A DNA stretch of 64,000 bases from Rhodococcoides kyotonense (GTDB lineage: Bacteria > Actinomycetota > Actinomycetes > Mycobacteriales > Mycobacteriaceae). The DNA lies in NCBI RefSeq assembly GCF_900188125.1, contig NZ_FZOW01000008.1, positions 62,001-126,000 on the forward strand, read 5' to 3'. Positions 25,408 through 34,632 of the stretch are shown in pieces. How positions within the stretch are numbered: position 1 is the stretch's first letter; every line of letters begins with the position of its first letter. Made by a program: the position numbers and the translations under genes. Under the pieces are notes generated by a model that saw only the letters and a list, made by a program, of their open reading frames with translations, had not been told where the DNA came from and searched no databases.

Positions 25408-27554
25408 CCGCACACTTCACCGCGATCGTCCTCGACGAGAACGACGCCGACGACCGTGCCGAGCTGGCACGACTACGACACGATCCGACCATCGAGTTTC
25501 TCGACAGGCTCGCCGAACAGCGTGACGGGCTCGCGCGCCTGACTCCACCGCCGCCCCAGGACATTCTCGACGAGCCGATGCGATGGGTGCACTACCCGTG
25601 GCGTCGAACCGTCGTCGCGACTCTGGGTCCCGTCGGCTTCCGACGGCTGCGACTCGACCGAAACCGCAACAAGATCACTGCCGAGGAACAGGATCGACTG
25701 TCGACGCTGAAGATCGGCATCGTCGGGCTCAGTGTCGGGCATGCCATCGCGTACGCACTGGCACTCGACGGGGTGTGCGGCACACTACGACTCGCGGACT
25801 TCGACGAGATCGAACTGTCCAACCTCAACCGCATCCCCGCGACGCTGTTGGACCTGGGCGTCACGAAACCCATCGTCGCCGCACGCCGCATCGCGGAACT
25901 CGATCCGTATCTCCCGATCGAGATCGACGAACGCGGTGTCACGGCCGAATCCGCCGACAGCTTCGTCGACGGTCTCGACCTCGTCATCGAGGAATGCGAC
26001 TCCCTCGACGTCAAGCTCCTCGTCCGGGAACACGCTCGTGCACATGGTGTCCCCGTCATCATGGAGACCAGCGATCGTGGCCTTCTCGACGTCGAACGGT
26101 TCGATCTCGAACCGAATCGTGCGCTGTTCCACGGCCTGCTGGGAGACATTCAGTCAAGCACTCTGCGCGGCCTGTCGACGCACGACAAGGTTCCGTACGT
26201 GCTCGCTCTCCTCGGCGCCGACGACCTGTCCGCCCGCATGGCCGCATCGATGATCGAGGTCGACCGCACGACGACCACCTGGCCGCAACTCGGCAGCGAA
26301 GTGACGCTCGGCGGCGCGTCGGTCGCCGGTGCCGTGCGACGCTTCGGCCTCGGACAGAAACTCGAGTCGGGCCGCGTGCGCATCCATATCGACGAGCATC
26401 TCGACGGCCTGGTCCCACCGACCGGCGAGATACACATCGGTGGCGTCGTCCCGATCGCTACGTCGGAAGACGACACACCCGCCGAGGTCGACGCGCTACG
26501 GGCCATCGCCGACGCGGCCACCAGGGCACCGTCGGGCGGCAACGTGCAGCCGTGGCACATCACCGTCGACGACGTCTCGGTCGGACTGTCCGTCGACCGC
26601 GAGCGCACGTCGGGCCTCGACGTCGCGTACCGCGGAAGTCACGTGGCGCTCGGTGCCGCACTGTTCAATGCTCGGGTCGCCGCAGCCGACCGCGGTGTGC
26701 TCGGCGAGACCAAGGTCGACACCGTCGGCGAGACAGCCGAGGTCACGCTCATGCTCGGTGACGGTGCCGATCCCGCACTCGCGAGCAGGTATCCGCGGGT
26801 TCTGGCACGCGTCACCAACCGCAATCTCGGGTCGCCGAGCACAGTCGACGACACCACAGCTTCGGCGCTGTCGGCTGCTGCGGAGTCCGAGGGCACTCGG
26901 TTGTCGCTGATCACCGACCGTGCCGCGATCGAACAGGTCGCCGAGATCATCGCCGAATCGGACCGTATTCGGTACCTGACGAACTCGTTGCACTCCGAGA
27001 TGATTTCGGAGTTGAGGTGGCCGGGGCAGGCCGACCCGAACACCGGAATCGACGTGCACGCGCTCGCACTGGATCCGACCGATCTCGTCAAGCTCGACGT
27101 GTCGCGTCGCTCGGATGTCATGGCGCTGCTTCGTGATTGGGATGCGGGCGTCGCGCTGGGCGAGGACAGCTACGACCGCATCATGTCGAGCTCGGGGTTG
27201 GCCGTCACCATCGTCTCGGGTGACTCGCCTGCCGACTTCGTGCGCGGCGGATCGGGCACTCAGAACGTGTGGATCACCGCCGAGGAGCACGGTCTCGCAG
27301 TCCATCCCGCGTCGCCGGTGTTCATCTACGCACACAAGCCCGCGGAGTTCGACGAGCTGTCATCGCACTACGCACGCGCGCTGACCGAACTCAAACAGCG
27401 ATTCGATGCGGTTGCGGGTGTCGAACCGGGAGAGAGCATTACATTGGTTCTCCGTCTGTCACACACCGATGCCGAGGCAGTCAAGAGCCGCCGACGAAGT
27501 CGGACAGATGTCTCGTCACAGCAGGTAGAGTCGGGCGCCATAACGCTGAACTGA
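25404..27554 (+). CDS. Rv1355c-type ThiF/E1-like and nitroreductase fusion protein
   Basis: The 716-residue protein joins an E1/ThiF-like Rossmann domain (~95-300; KIGIVGLSVGHAIAYALAL, LADFDEIELSNLNRI) and a nitroreductase-like flavin domain (~370-700; ATRAPSGGNVQPWHITVDD). The ThiF half normally adenylates a C-terminal Gly of a carrier protein, and DFDEIELSNLNR is the typical ATP/nucleotide loop. It corresponds to Rv1355c (formerly moeY) of M. tuberculosis, whose function is not known. As there, it sits beside a GAF-GGDEF-EAL gene. GGAGG at 25389-25393 supports ATG 25404. Confidence 0.8.
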   Translation: MTAHFTAIVLDENDADDRAELARLRHDPTIEFLDRLAEQRDGLARLTPPPPQDILDEPMRWVHYPWRRTVVATLGPVGFRRLRLDRNRNKITAEEQDRLSTLKIGIVGLSVGHAIAYALALDGVCGTLRLADFDEIELSNLNRIPATLLDLGVTKPIVAARRIAELDPYLPIEIDERGVTAESADSFVDGLDLVIEECDSLDVKLLVREHARAHGVPVIMETSDRGLLDVERFDLEPNRALFHGLLGDIQSSTLRGLSTHDKVPYVLALLGADDLSARMAASMIEVDRTTTTWPQLGSEVTLGGASVAGAVRRFGLGQKLESGRVRIHIDEHLDGLVPPTGEIHIGGVVPIATSEDDTPAEVDALRAIADAATRAPSGGNVQPWHITVDDVSVGLSVDRERTSGLDVAYRGSHVALGAALFNARVAAADRGVLGETKVDTVGETAEVTLMLGDGADPALASRYPRVLARVTNRNLGSPSTVDDTTASALSAAAESEGTRLSLITDRAAIEQVAEIIAESDRIRYLTNSLHSEMISELRWPGQADPNTGIDVHALALDPTDLVKLDVSRRSDVMALLRDWDAGVALGEDSYDRIMSSSGLAVTIVSGDSPADFVRGGSGTQNVWITAEEHGLAVHPASPVFIYAHKPAEFDELSSHYARALTELKQRFDAVAGVEPGESITLVLRLSHTDAEAVKSRRRSRTDVSSQQVESGAITLN

Positions 27555-27597
27555 GCTTCACCGCACGGCAAGAGCATCGAGACCCTCGGGGGGAACC

Positions 27598-29475
27598 GTG
27601 AAAAACATCCGTAGTCTCGATGCCCTTGTCACCGACGTTGCATCGGAGCTCATGGGCGTCGATGCAGCGTCGGTGATGACGGCGTACACGCGGGTTCTGC
27701 GTACGCTCGTCGAATACTTCGGCGTCGACGCCGGATATCTGCGCCACACCGATTACGCCAATCGCGCAACCGTCATGGTTGCCGAGTGGCCCGCACGGCC
27801 GGACGCGCCCGACCCGGACCCGCTCGGCGTCGTCTTCTTCGCCGACGCCGACCCTGTCTTCGCAACATGCGAGCACCTCTTGCATCCCAGGGTGTTTCGG
27901 CCGCGCCCCGAACAAGAGGAATATCGACGACGAGTAAAGGCCGCGTCCGGGTACTCGGTCACGTCCATGGCCGTCGTTCCACTCGTGCAGGGCAGGTCGA
28001 TCGGATGGGTCGGTCTGATCAAGAGCGGCGACCGCGATTGGTCCGAGCAGGAGACCAACGCACTCGTCGCGATCGCGTCGATGTTCACGCAAGTACATGC
28101 ACGAATTCAGGCCGAGGAATCACTCCGCATGGCCGCCGAGCACGACGCCCTGACCGGGTTGTCCAATCGTCGAGGAGTCACCGAGGATCTCGAACGCCGA
28201 CTCGACGCCGGATCCACCGGCGGCCCCGTGGCAGTGCTGTTCCTCGACCTCGATCGGCTCAAGGCGCTCAACGACTTCTACGGACACACCGCGGGCGACG
28301 CGTATCTCTGTGCACTCGCCGACACGTTGCGCGGTGTCCTCGACACCGACGCGACCATTGCTCGGTGGGGCGGCGACGAATTCGTCGTCGTGCTTCAGCC
28401 GTCGGCCATCGATGGAAAGACCATGTCGCCGTACGACGTCGCGTGCCGCGTGCTCGATGCCGTCGGCTCCACCAAGGTCATCATCGCCGGCGACGCGATC
28501 AACCGAACCGCCAGTATCGGTGTGACGACGGCATATCCGGGCGTCGACAGCGTCCACGAGGTGATCGCGAACGCCGATCAGGCTGCACTGGTCGCCAAAC
28601 GGACGGGCGGAAACAGCGTCGCGCTGTTCGATTCGACGATCCGCGCACGGAACGCACTGCGCAACGACGTCGAGCTGCACCTGCATGCGGCAATCCAAGG
28701 CGGCGACCTGGTCCTTCATTACCAACCGGAAGTCGACCTCGAGACCGGGCGAATCACCGCCGTGGAGGCGCTCGTTCGATGGCAACACCCCACGCGCGGT
28801 CTGCTTCCCCCGGCGGATTTCATCGATATCGCGGAGTCCTCCGATCTCGCAACGGAACTCGGCCGCTGGGTTCTGCAGGATGCGCTGCGTACCTACAGCG
28901 AATGGTCGCGCGATCTGCCGACGCTCGATATCGTGCTGCGCGTCAACGTCTCTCCCGCACAGCTGCTGGCGACCGAATTCGTCGACATCGTCTCCCGCGC
29001 CCTGCTCACCGGTGGTGTGCCGCCGACGCACCTGTGCCTGGAGATCACCGAGAACGCCGTAGTCCAGGACACCGGCCAGACGGCGAAAGTCCTGACGATG
29101 CTCCGCGAACTCGGTGTCAGCATCGCGATCGACGACTTCGGAACCGGCTTCAGCTCGCTGGCGCACCTCAAGATCCTTCCCGTCGACGCTCTGAAGATCG
29201 ACCGTGAATTCGTCGAACATCTCGATTCCGACGCGAGCGATCAGGCGATCGTCCGGTCGATCGCTTCGCTTGCCAAGGCATTCGGCCTCGACCTCATCGC
29301 CGAAGGCGTCGAAACCGTAGCCGCGCAGGCCGAGCTGTTGTCCGTCGGGTGCACCCGCGCACAGGGTTTCCTGTTCTCGAGACCCGTCCCCGAGGACGAC
29401 ATGCGAAACATGCTGGCCACAGCGGTAGAGTCGACGTCGGGAATCGGGGGTTCTCGCGACAGGAGAGGAAGCTGA
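27598..29475 (+). CDS. GAF-GGDEF-EAL cyclic-di-GMP enzyme (first copy)
   Basis: The 625-residue protein has a GAF-like sensor domain (~20-175), a GGDEF diguanylate cyclase domain with intact WGGDEFVVV, and an EAL phosphodiesterase domain with AVEALVRWQ, RVNVSPAQL, EITENAV, IDDFGTGF, LKIDREFV and AEGVET. All catalytic motifs of both activities are present, so it may make and degrade c-di-GMP, as described for the mycobacterial homologue Rv1354c/DcpA. The RxxD inhibitory site 5 residues before GGDEF is replaced (DTDA). No membrane segments. GTG 27598 is preceded by GGGGGGAA. Confidence 0.9.
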   Translation: MKNIRSLDALVTDVASELMGVDAASVMTAYTRVLRTLVEYFGVDAGYLRHTDYANRATVMVAEWPARPDAPDPDPLGVVFFADADPVFATCEHLLHPRVFRPRPEQEEYRRRVKAASGYSVTSMAVVPLVQGRSIGWVGLIKSGDRDWSEQETNALVAIASMFTQVHARIQAEESLRMAAEHDALTGLSNRRGVTEDLERRLDAGSTGGPVAVLFLDLDRLKALNDFYGHTAGDAYLCALADTLRGVLDTDATIARWGGDEFVVVLQPSAIDGKTMSPYDVACRVLDAVGSTKVIIAGDAINRTASIGVTTAYPGVDSVHEVIANADQAALVAKRTGGNSVALFDSTIRARNALRNDVELHLHAAIQGGDLVLHYQPEVDLETGRITAVEALVRWQHPTRGLLPPADFIDIAESSDLATELGRWVLQDALRTYSEWSRDLPTLDIVLRVNVSPAQLLATEFVDIVSRALLTGGVPPTHLCLEITENAVVQDTGQTAKVLTMLRELGVSIAIDDFGTGFSSLAHLKILPVDALKIDREFVEHLDSDASDQAIVRSIASLAKAFGLDLIAEGVETVAAQAELLSVGCTRAQGFLFSRPVPEDDMRNMLATAVESTSGIGGSRDRRGS

Positions 29476-31301
29476 ACCGACGCCGAAGTCTCGATGTCGT
29501 AGTGACCGACGTCGCGACCGAACTCATGGGCGCCGACGCGGTGACTGCCCAGGCGACCTATCAGGCGGTCCTGCGCGATCTTGTCAACAGCTTCGAACTC
29601 GACATCGCCTTTCTACGCCACACCGACATCGACGCACGATCGAGTGTGCTGATCGCAGAGTGGCCACCTCGCTCCGACGTCGCCGAACCCGATCCGCTGC
29701 AGGTCGTGCGCTTCGACGACGCCGAACCGGTGTTCGCGTCGACCGAGGAGCAGTTCGACGTTCGGGTCATCCGCGCCGGGGACGGCATCGACGACTACCG
29801 CAAGCTCGTCGAGTCCGCGTCGGGGTTCGTTGCGGACACTCTCGTCGCGGTCCCGATGGTGGACAACGGAATCACGGTCGGAGTACTCGGATTCGGAACA
29901 CTGTCCGCACGCGAATGGTTCGACGACGAACTGAACGCGCTGCGCGCCATCGCTGCCCTGATGACGCAGGTACACACCAGGGTGGAAGCCGAGAACCGCT
30001 TCCGGTACGCCGCATCGCACGACGAGTTGACCGGACTGTTCAACCGCCGAGCACTACTGGGCTACCTGCGCGAGCGACTCGACGACCGTTCCACGGGCCC
30101 GGTCGCGATACTCGCGCTCGACCTCGATCGACTGAAAGCACTGAACGACTTCCTCGGACACCTCGCCGGTGACGAGTACATTCTCGCCATCGCCGACATC
30201 CTGCGTGCGGAAATCGGATCCGACGCCGTCGTCGCCAGGTTGGGCGGCGACGAGTTCGTCGTCGTACTTCGGGGTCCGGCCAACTCTCACATGGCGACAC
30301 TCGCTGCCAAGGCGATCCTCGACGCGACCGGTTCGGTGAGCACCCCAGGTATGGATTCCGTCCGCCGTGCGAGCATCGGCATCTCCGTCGCGCATCCGGG
30401 TCGGATCTCCGCCGAGGACGCTCTTCGAGGCGCCGACCAGGCAGCGCTCATCGCAAAAGGCGACAGCGACAACAACATTGCGCAGTTCACCGAGGCGGTC
30501 CAACGTCAGAGCGAACTGCGAAGCGACGTCGAGATACACCTGCGCAGTGCCATCGAGAACGACGCACTCGTGCTGTACTTCCAACCGGAACTCGATCTGA
30601 TGACCGGAGCAATCACGGCCGTCGAAGCTCTCGTTCGCTGGCAGCACCCGATTCGAGGGCTGTTACCGCCGACCGCGTTCATTCCTGTCGCGGAAGCGAC
30701 CAACCTGGCCCCGCAGCTCGGTCGCTGGGTACTCGAGCACGCGTGCCGAACCTTGGCCGAGTGGCAGGAAGCGGTGCCGGGGCTCGATATCTCGATGAGG
30801 GTCAACGTCTCACCCGCGCAACTGGTGTCGACCGACTTCGTGCGCACCGTCGCGGCGATGTTGCGTCGCTATCGGATCGACGCGGCGTCGCTGTGCCTCG
30901 AGATCACCGAGGTGGCGGTCGTCAAGGATCTCGACCGAACCAGACGCACCCTCCTCGGGCTGCGACGACACGGGGTCCACGTCGCGATCGACGACTTCGG
31001 TACCGGCTACAGCTCGCTGTCGCATCTGAAGGAACTACCGGTCGACGCCCTGAAGATCGACCGCACGTTCGTGACCAACCTCGGGACCGCTGACCGAGAC
31101 GATCTCGCAATCATCGCGTCGATCGTCGGGTTGGCTGCGTCGTTCGGTCTCGACGTCATCGCCGAGGGAGTCGAAACACGCGACGCCATCGACGTACTCC
31201 TCGGCCTCGGCTGCCGACGCGCGCAGGGGTACCTGATCTCCCGGCCGGTCCCGGCGCCCGATGCGCTGGAACTGCTGCGGGGCGGGACCATCGACCTCTG
31301 A
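29472..31301 (+). CDS. GAF-GGDEF-EAL cyclic-di-GMP enzyme (second copy, probable CTG start)
   Basis: This ~609-residue protein is a tandem paralogue of the preceding gene, with the same order: GAF-like, LGGDEFVVV, AVEALVRWQ, MRVNVSPAQL, EITEVAV, IDDFGTGY, LKIDRTFV and AEGVET. Both catalytic domains look intact; the I-site is again missing (GSDA). The start is unusual. AGGAG (29461-29465) sits 6 bases before CTG 29472, which overlaps the upstream stop (CTGA), and the first residues LNRRRSLDVVVTDVATELMG align with the start of the paralogue. GTG 29502 is the alternative; Met at 29349 lies deep in the first gene. Confidence 0.85.
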   Translation: MNRRRSLDVVVTDVATELMGADAVTAQATYQAVLRDLVNSFELDIAFLRHTDIDARSSVLIAEWPPRSDVAEPDPLQVVRFDDAEPVFASTEEQFDVRVIRAGDGIDDYRKLVESASGFVADTLVAVPMVDNGITVGVLGFGTLSAREWFDDELNALRAIAALMTQVHTRVEAENRFRYAASHDELTGLFNRRALLGYLRERLDDRSTGPVAILALDLDRLKALNDFLGHLAGDEYILAIADILRAEIGSDAVVARLGGDEFVVVLRGPANSHMATLAAKAILDATGSVSTPGMDSVRRASIGISVAHPGRISAEDALRGADQAALIAKGDSDNNIAQFTEAVQRQSELRSDVEIHLRSAIENDALVLYFQPELDLMTGAITAVEALVRWQHPIRGLLPPTAFIPVAEATNLAPQLGRWVLEHACRTLAEWQEAVPGLDISMRVNVSPAQLVSTDFVRTVAAMLRRYRIDAASLCLEITEVAVVKDLDRTRRTLLGLRRHGVHVAIDDFGTGYSSLSHLKELPVDALKIDRTFVTNLGTADRDDLAIIASIVGLAASFGLDVIAEGVETRDAIDVLLGLGCRRAQGYLISRPVPAPDALELLRGGTIDL

Positions 31302-31351
31302 TCGAACGGACGACGGCCGACATCGGGAGTGCTGCTAGAGTGTTTCCTCAC

Positions 31352-31365
31352 GGGCCTTTCGGCCC
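31352..31365 (+). terminator. Short hairpin before tRNA-Gly
   Basis: GGGCC (31352-31356) and GGCCC (31361-31365) form a 5-bp stem with loop TTTC, followed by TCGAC. It may end the c-di-GMP operon; it is weak. Confidence 0.35.
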
Positions 31366-31370
31366 TCGAC

Positions 31371-31441
31371 GCCGGTGTAGTTCATTGGTAGAACGCGACC
31401 TTCCCAAGGTTGAGAGGCGGGTTCGATTCCCGTCACCGGCT
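31371..31441 (+). tRNA. tRNA-Gly (anticodon CCC)
   Basis: A complete cloverleaf of 71 nt. Acceptor GCCGGTG pairs with CACCGGC (31434-31440), discriminator T. D-arm GTTC...GAAC, anticodon stem CGACC/GGTTG with loop TTCCCAA (anticodon CCC, reading GGG), and T-arm GCGGG/CCCGT with GTTCGATTC. No CCA is encoded. Confidence 0.95.
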
Positions 31442-31589
31442 CTCTGCACGTGGACCCGCAGGGTTCACAGCTGCGTTACCGTCGCATCCGTTTGTGAACA
31501 ATCCTGATACATCCCGCGTCTCGTTGAGACAACTCCCGAAGACCGGCCTATCGTAAGAGCGAACCGGGGGAGAATGCTCGAGGGACAGT

Positions 31590-32537
31590 GTGAACCACCG
31601 ACTGACGTTGGCCATCTGCGCGGCATCGATCGCGCTGGGTGCGGGTGTCGCCTCGGCCGCACCGGTGGTGCCGACCATTCCCGGACCTCCGCAGTCGAAT
31701 CATGCCGACGCGATCCGCTATTCGGAACAGCACCCGGGTGCAACACCGCCCGGTGTCAACGACTTCGACTGCGTACCTTCACCGGAGCATCCGAATCCGG
31801 TCGTCCTCGTGCACGGCACGGACGCCACTGCGTACGCGGACTGGGCTGGATTCGGACCGGTCCTGCAGGCTCAGGGCTACTGTGCGTATGCACTGAACTA
31901 TGGACTGTCGCCGGACGGAACCACCTACGGCTACAGCGACATTCGCGGCAGCGCCGAGGAACTGAGCGAATTCACCGAGCAGGTACGCGCATCGACGGGC
32001 GCGGAGAAGGTCGACATCGTCGGATACTCCCAGGGCGCTGCGGTGTCCAGGTACTACACGAACGAACTGGGCGGTGCGGCCGTCGTGGACAAATGGATCG
32101 GCATCGCGTCTCCGACGTACGGCGGCACTGCATACGGCTTCTCCCCTGCGGTGCAATCGGTTCCGGGCGGCACGACGCTCGTATCGAGCGAATTCGGGCC
32201 CGCGCTCGTTCAGCTACTGCAAGGGTCGGAGTTCCTGACCCAGCTGAACGCACACGGTGACACCGTCCCCGGCGTGCAGTACACATCCATCGCGACACGA
32301 GTCGACGAAACCATCCAGCCCTACACCAACGCACTGTTCCACGATCCGAACGTGAACAACGTTGTGGTGCAGGATGTCTGCCCGGAGAACAACGTCGCAC
32401 ACTTCACGATCACCTACGATCCGACGGCCCTCGGACTGGCGCTCGCCGCACTCGATCCGGACGCGGGCATCGTCCCCTACTGCGGTCCGGTTCCACTCGG
32501 CGCCGGAATCCTGGACGTCATCATCGCGAGCAACTAG
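31590..32537 (+). CDS. Secreted lipase/esterase (alpha/beta hydrolase)
   Basis: The 315-residue protein begins with a signal peptide (MNHRLTLAICAASIALG, ending near ASAAP). A lipase fold follows: oxyanion HGTDATAYADW after VVLVHG, nucleophile elbow GYSQGA (Ser), and a C-terminal segment with Asp and the His of VAHFTITYDPTAL. Three further cysteine positions (FDCVPSP, GYCAYAL, DVCPENN, PYCGPV) suggest disulfides. It matches the secreted triacylglycerol lipase class 2 family of mycolata. GAGGGA lies before GTG 31590. Confidence 0.88.
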   Translation: MNHRLTLAICAASIALGAGVASAAPVVPTIPGPPQSNHADAIRYSEQHPGATPPGVNDFDCVPSPEHPNPVVLVHGTDATAYADWAGFGPVLQAQGYCAYALNYGLSPDGTTYGYSDIRGSAEELSEFTEQVRASTGAEKVDIVGYSQGAAVSRYYTNELGGAAVVDKWIGIASPTYGGTAYGFSPAVQSVPGGTTLVSSEFGPALVQLLQGSEFLTQLNAHGDTVPGVQYTSIATRVDETIQPYTNALFHDPNVNNVVVQDVCPENNVAHFTITYDPTALGLALAALDPDAGIVPYCGPVPLGAGILDVIIASN

Positions 32538-33325
32538 AAGCGGCTTTCGAGCCAGTCGACGGCGAACTCGGTGACGGCCCGCGCGTCGACGAGCACACTG
32601 TCCGCGTCGCCGATCCTTCCGCGACGGCCGGCGCCCGTGCCGAGGAAGTCCTCGACGACCGTCGCGAAATAGTCGTCGGGCAGACCGTCGACGACGGGTC
32701 TCGACGTGTCGAACTCGCTCACCCACTGCCACACCGTGCCACCGTTTTCGCCCAGCAGCGGATACTCGAGCTTCACCCGACGCTTGCCGGGTATGTCGGC
32801 GAGCGCCTCGGCATGATGCAGGAGCGTCATCGTGTCGAGCGGAGCCCCGATCATCAACACACGGCCCCCTGCGTCGACCAGTCTCGCCAACGGTGTCCCG
32901 ACGCCGTAGCCGTCGTCCATCGGGTGCTCGCGTGTCAGTTCGTCGGCTCGAAACCCCAACGCCGACATGGCTGCTCCAGGATTTCGACTGGTGCGTACAC
33001 CTGGGCGGGTTCGAATGGTCGACGCAAGTATTCCGTGATCTCGCGCCGGCCGCGACGTCGCGGGATCGTACGGCGGAACGTGCGCCCGCAGTTCGTCGAC
33101 GACACTGCCGTCGGCGTTCCAGACGTCGACGCCGAGTTCCCAATCCTGATACGACACAAGCGTTCCCGACGGTCCCACGACGTCGACTAACGCGTCCACC
33201 AGCACATCCGGGCCACCGACGACCGGACCGACTCGCCCGAACGCGGCGTGCACCATGACCACGTCGCCCGCGACCAACCCCAGCTTTGCGGCATCGGCGG
33301 CCAGACTCTCGTGCGTGTGTGTCAT
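32534..33325 (-). CDS. AAC(3)-family N-acetyltransferase
   Basis: The 263-residue protein is a member of the antibiotic N-acetyltransferase fold (AAC(3)). Typical segments are GDVVMVHAAFGRVGPVVGG near the N-terminus, TLVSYQDWELG, and EHPMDDGYGVGTPLARLVD. The family transfers acetyl from acetyl-CoA to the 3-amino group of aminoglycosides or to unrelated amines. Chromosomal members in actinobacteria often have no clinical resistance role, so resistance should not be assumed. The start at ATG 33325 overlaps the PucR stop (ATGA), and the 3' end overlaps the lipase stop by 4 bp. Confidence 0.8.
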   Translation of the reverse strand: MTHTHESLAADAAKLGLVAGDVVMVHAAFGRVGPVVGGPDVLVDALVDVVGPSGTLVSYQDWELGVDVWNADGSVVDELRAHVPPYDPATSRPARDHGILASTIRTRPGVRTSRNPGAAMSALGFRADELTREHPMDDGYGVGTPLARLVDAGGRVLMIGAPLDTMTLLHHAEALADIPGKRRVKLEYPLLGENGGTVWQWVSEFDTSRPVVDGLPDDYFATVVEDFLGTGAGRRGRIGDADSVLVDARAVTEFAVDWLESRF

Positions 33326-34488
33326 GCCGACTGAACCACACCGTCCATGCACAGTTGGTAGGCGCGGAGACCGATGAACAATTCCGACGCGTGGATCGGA
33401 TCGAGGAAGTCCCGACCCGTCAGCTCCCCGATTCGTCGCAGTCGATACAGGACCGTGTTGCGGTGATAGTGCAGCCGCTCGGCGGCGTCGGTCGTCGACC
33501 CCTTCGACTGGAACCACGCCTCCAACGTCGCGAGCAGGCTCGACCTCTCCGCGTCGGGCAGATCGAGGAGTTTGCCGAGTATCTGCCGCGCTGCGACGCG
33601 TCCGGAATCGGGATTGGCCGCCAGCAGCAGCGGGATCGGAACCGCATCGAAACGCGTCGACGCCGTCTGTTCCACGCGTGCGCACGCACGGGCCAACCGA
33701 GCCTGCTCGACGGCGGCAGGAGTATCCGACTGCGACCAGAACATCGCACTGACGCCGATGGTGCCGCTACCCGCGGGGATGGCCCCGATGACGGCATCGA
33801 GCGCGACGTCGGAATGCGCGAACAGCAGGCCGAGCACGCCGTCGACCTCGCTGTCCCAGATGGCATCGACACCGGGAGTCGAGATGCCTGAGCACTGCGC
33901 CTCGGCAGAGACGACGACGAAACTTCCACGATCGGGAATCCGGAACGCGCGTAGCGCGTCGGTCACCGCTGCCGGATTGGAACCATGGCCTGCGAAGACG
34001 GCACGCGCGAGGCGTCGTCGTACATCTGCGTCCTGCTCGGCCCGCGCATCCGTGCTGAGCCGATAGGCTTCCGACGCCGCGTCCGAATAGACGTCGACCA
34101 GCGCCCACACCTGCGCCGCCATCTCGAGCAGAGCTCGCGGGTGATCCGCCTCGGACCGTTGCATGAGCTTTTCCCAGATGAGGCGTCCGCCCAATCGAAA
34201 CGCGTGCAGCAGCGCAGCCAGCGGGACGCCCTGCTCGGCCTTCAACCGACCGGCCGCACGGGCGGACTCCAGATCGATCGGATGCGCGCCCGCGAGATTG
34301 GAGATCAATGCCGTCACGTTCGCCAGACATGCTTCGCGAAGCTGCTCCCGAGTCAACGACGTGGACTCGACGTACCCGTGTTCGGCGTCCAGGATGCGGC
34401 GGACCAGCTCGTCGGTGAGGGCCTCGACCTCGCCCATCAGAGGTGCGGCGAGTTCGAACGAGCCTGCAACGGCTGGTGCGGTCGTCAT
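33322..34488 (-). CDS. PucR/CdaR-type transcriptional regulator
   Basis: The 388-residue protein has an N-terminal ligand-sensing region, a central CdaR/GGDEF-like domain (~165-290) and the C-terminal PucR helix-turn-helix: LEAWFQSKGSTTDAAERLHY, HRNTVLYRLRRIGELTG, RDFLDPIHASELFIGLRAYQ. PucR-type proteins regulate purine, amine or aldehyde catabolism. It is divergent from the aldehyde dehydrogenase, a likely target, with a palindrome between them. ATG 34488 is chosen; GTG 34506 is also open. It is translationally coupled to the AAC(3)-like gene. Confidence 0.85.
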   Translation of the reverse strand: MTTAPAVAGSFELAAPLMGEVEALTDELVRRILDAEHGYVESTSLTREQLREACLANVTALISNLAGAHPIDLESARAAGRLKAEQGVPLAALLHAFRLGGRLIWEKLMQRSEADHPRALLEMAAQVWALVDVYSDAASEAYRLSTDARAEQDADVRRRLARAVFAGHGSNPAAVTDALRAFRIPDRGSFVVVSAEAQCSGISTPGVDAIWDSEVDGVLGLLFAHSDVALDAVIGAIPAGSGTIGVSAMFWSQSDTPAAVEQARLARACARVEQTASTRFDAVPIPLLLAANPDSGRVAARQILGKLLDLPDAERSSLLATLEAWFQSKGSTTDAAERLHYHRNTVLYRLRRIGELTGRDFLDPIHASELFIGLRAYQLCMDGVVQSA

Positions 34489-34531
34489 GATCCGATGGTA
34501 GTTCACCGACTGTTAGCCACGCCACAGCGTC

Positions 34532-34549
34532 GTTGTGCGACGGCACAAC
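34532..34549. promoter_or_regulatory. Perfect palindrome between PucR and aldehyde dehydrogenase
   Basis: GTTGTGC (34532-34538), GACG, GCACAAC (34543-34549) is a perfect 7-bp inverted repeat in the divergent region, 43 bases from the regulator start and 84 bases from the dehydrogenase start. It is a good candidate operator for the PucR-type protein. Confidence 0.5.
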
Positions 34550-34632
34550 AAGTCGAGAGCGTCCGCCCATGGCGTCGGACGGCGTGCGAGATGACAATCA
34601 CAGTTCGAGGATCTACGACGGGAGCTGCCTGA

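Noticed and set aside
32534-33325. Acquired aminoglycoside resistance gene
   Set aside because: Base composition, coupled overlap with PucR and divergence from known aac(3) types point to a chromosomal housekeeping family member.
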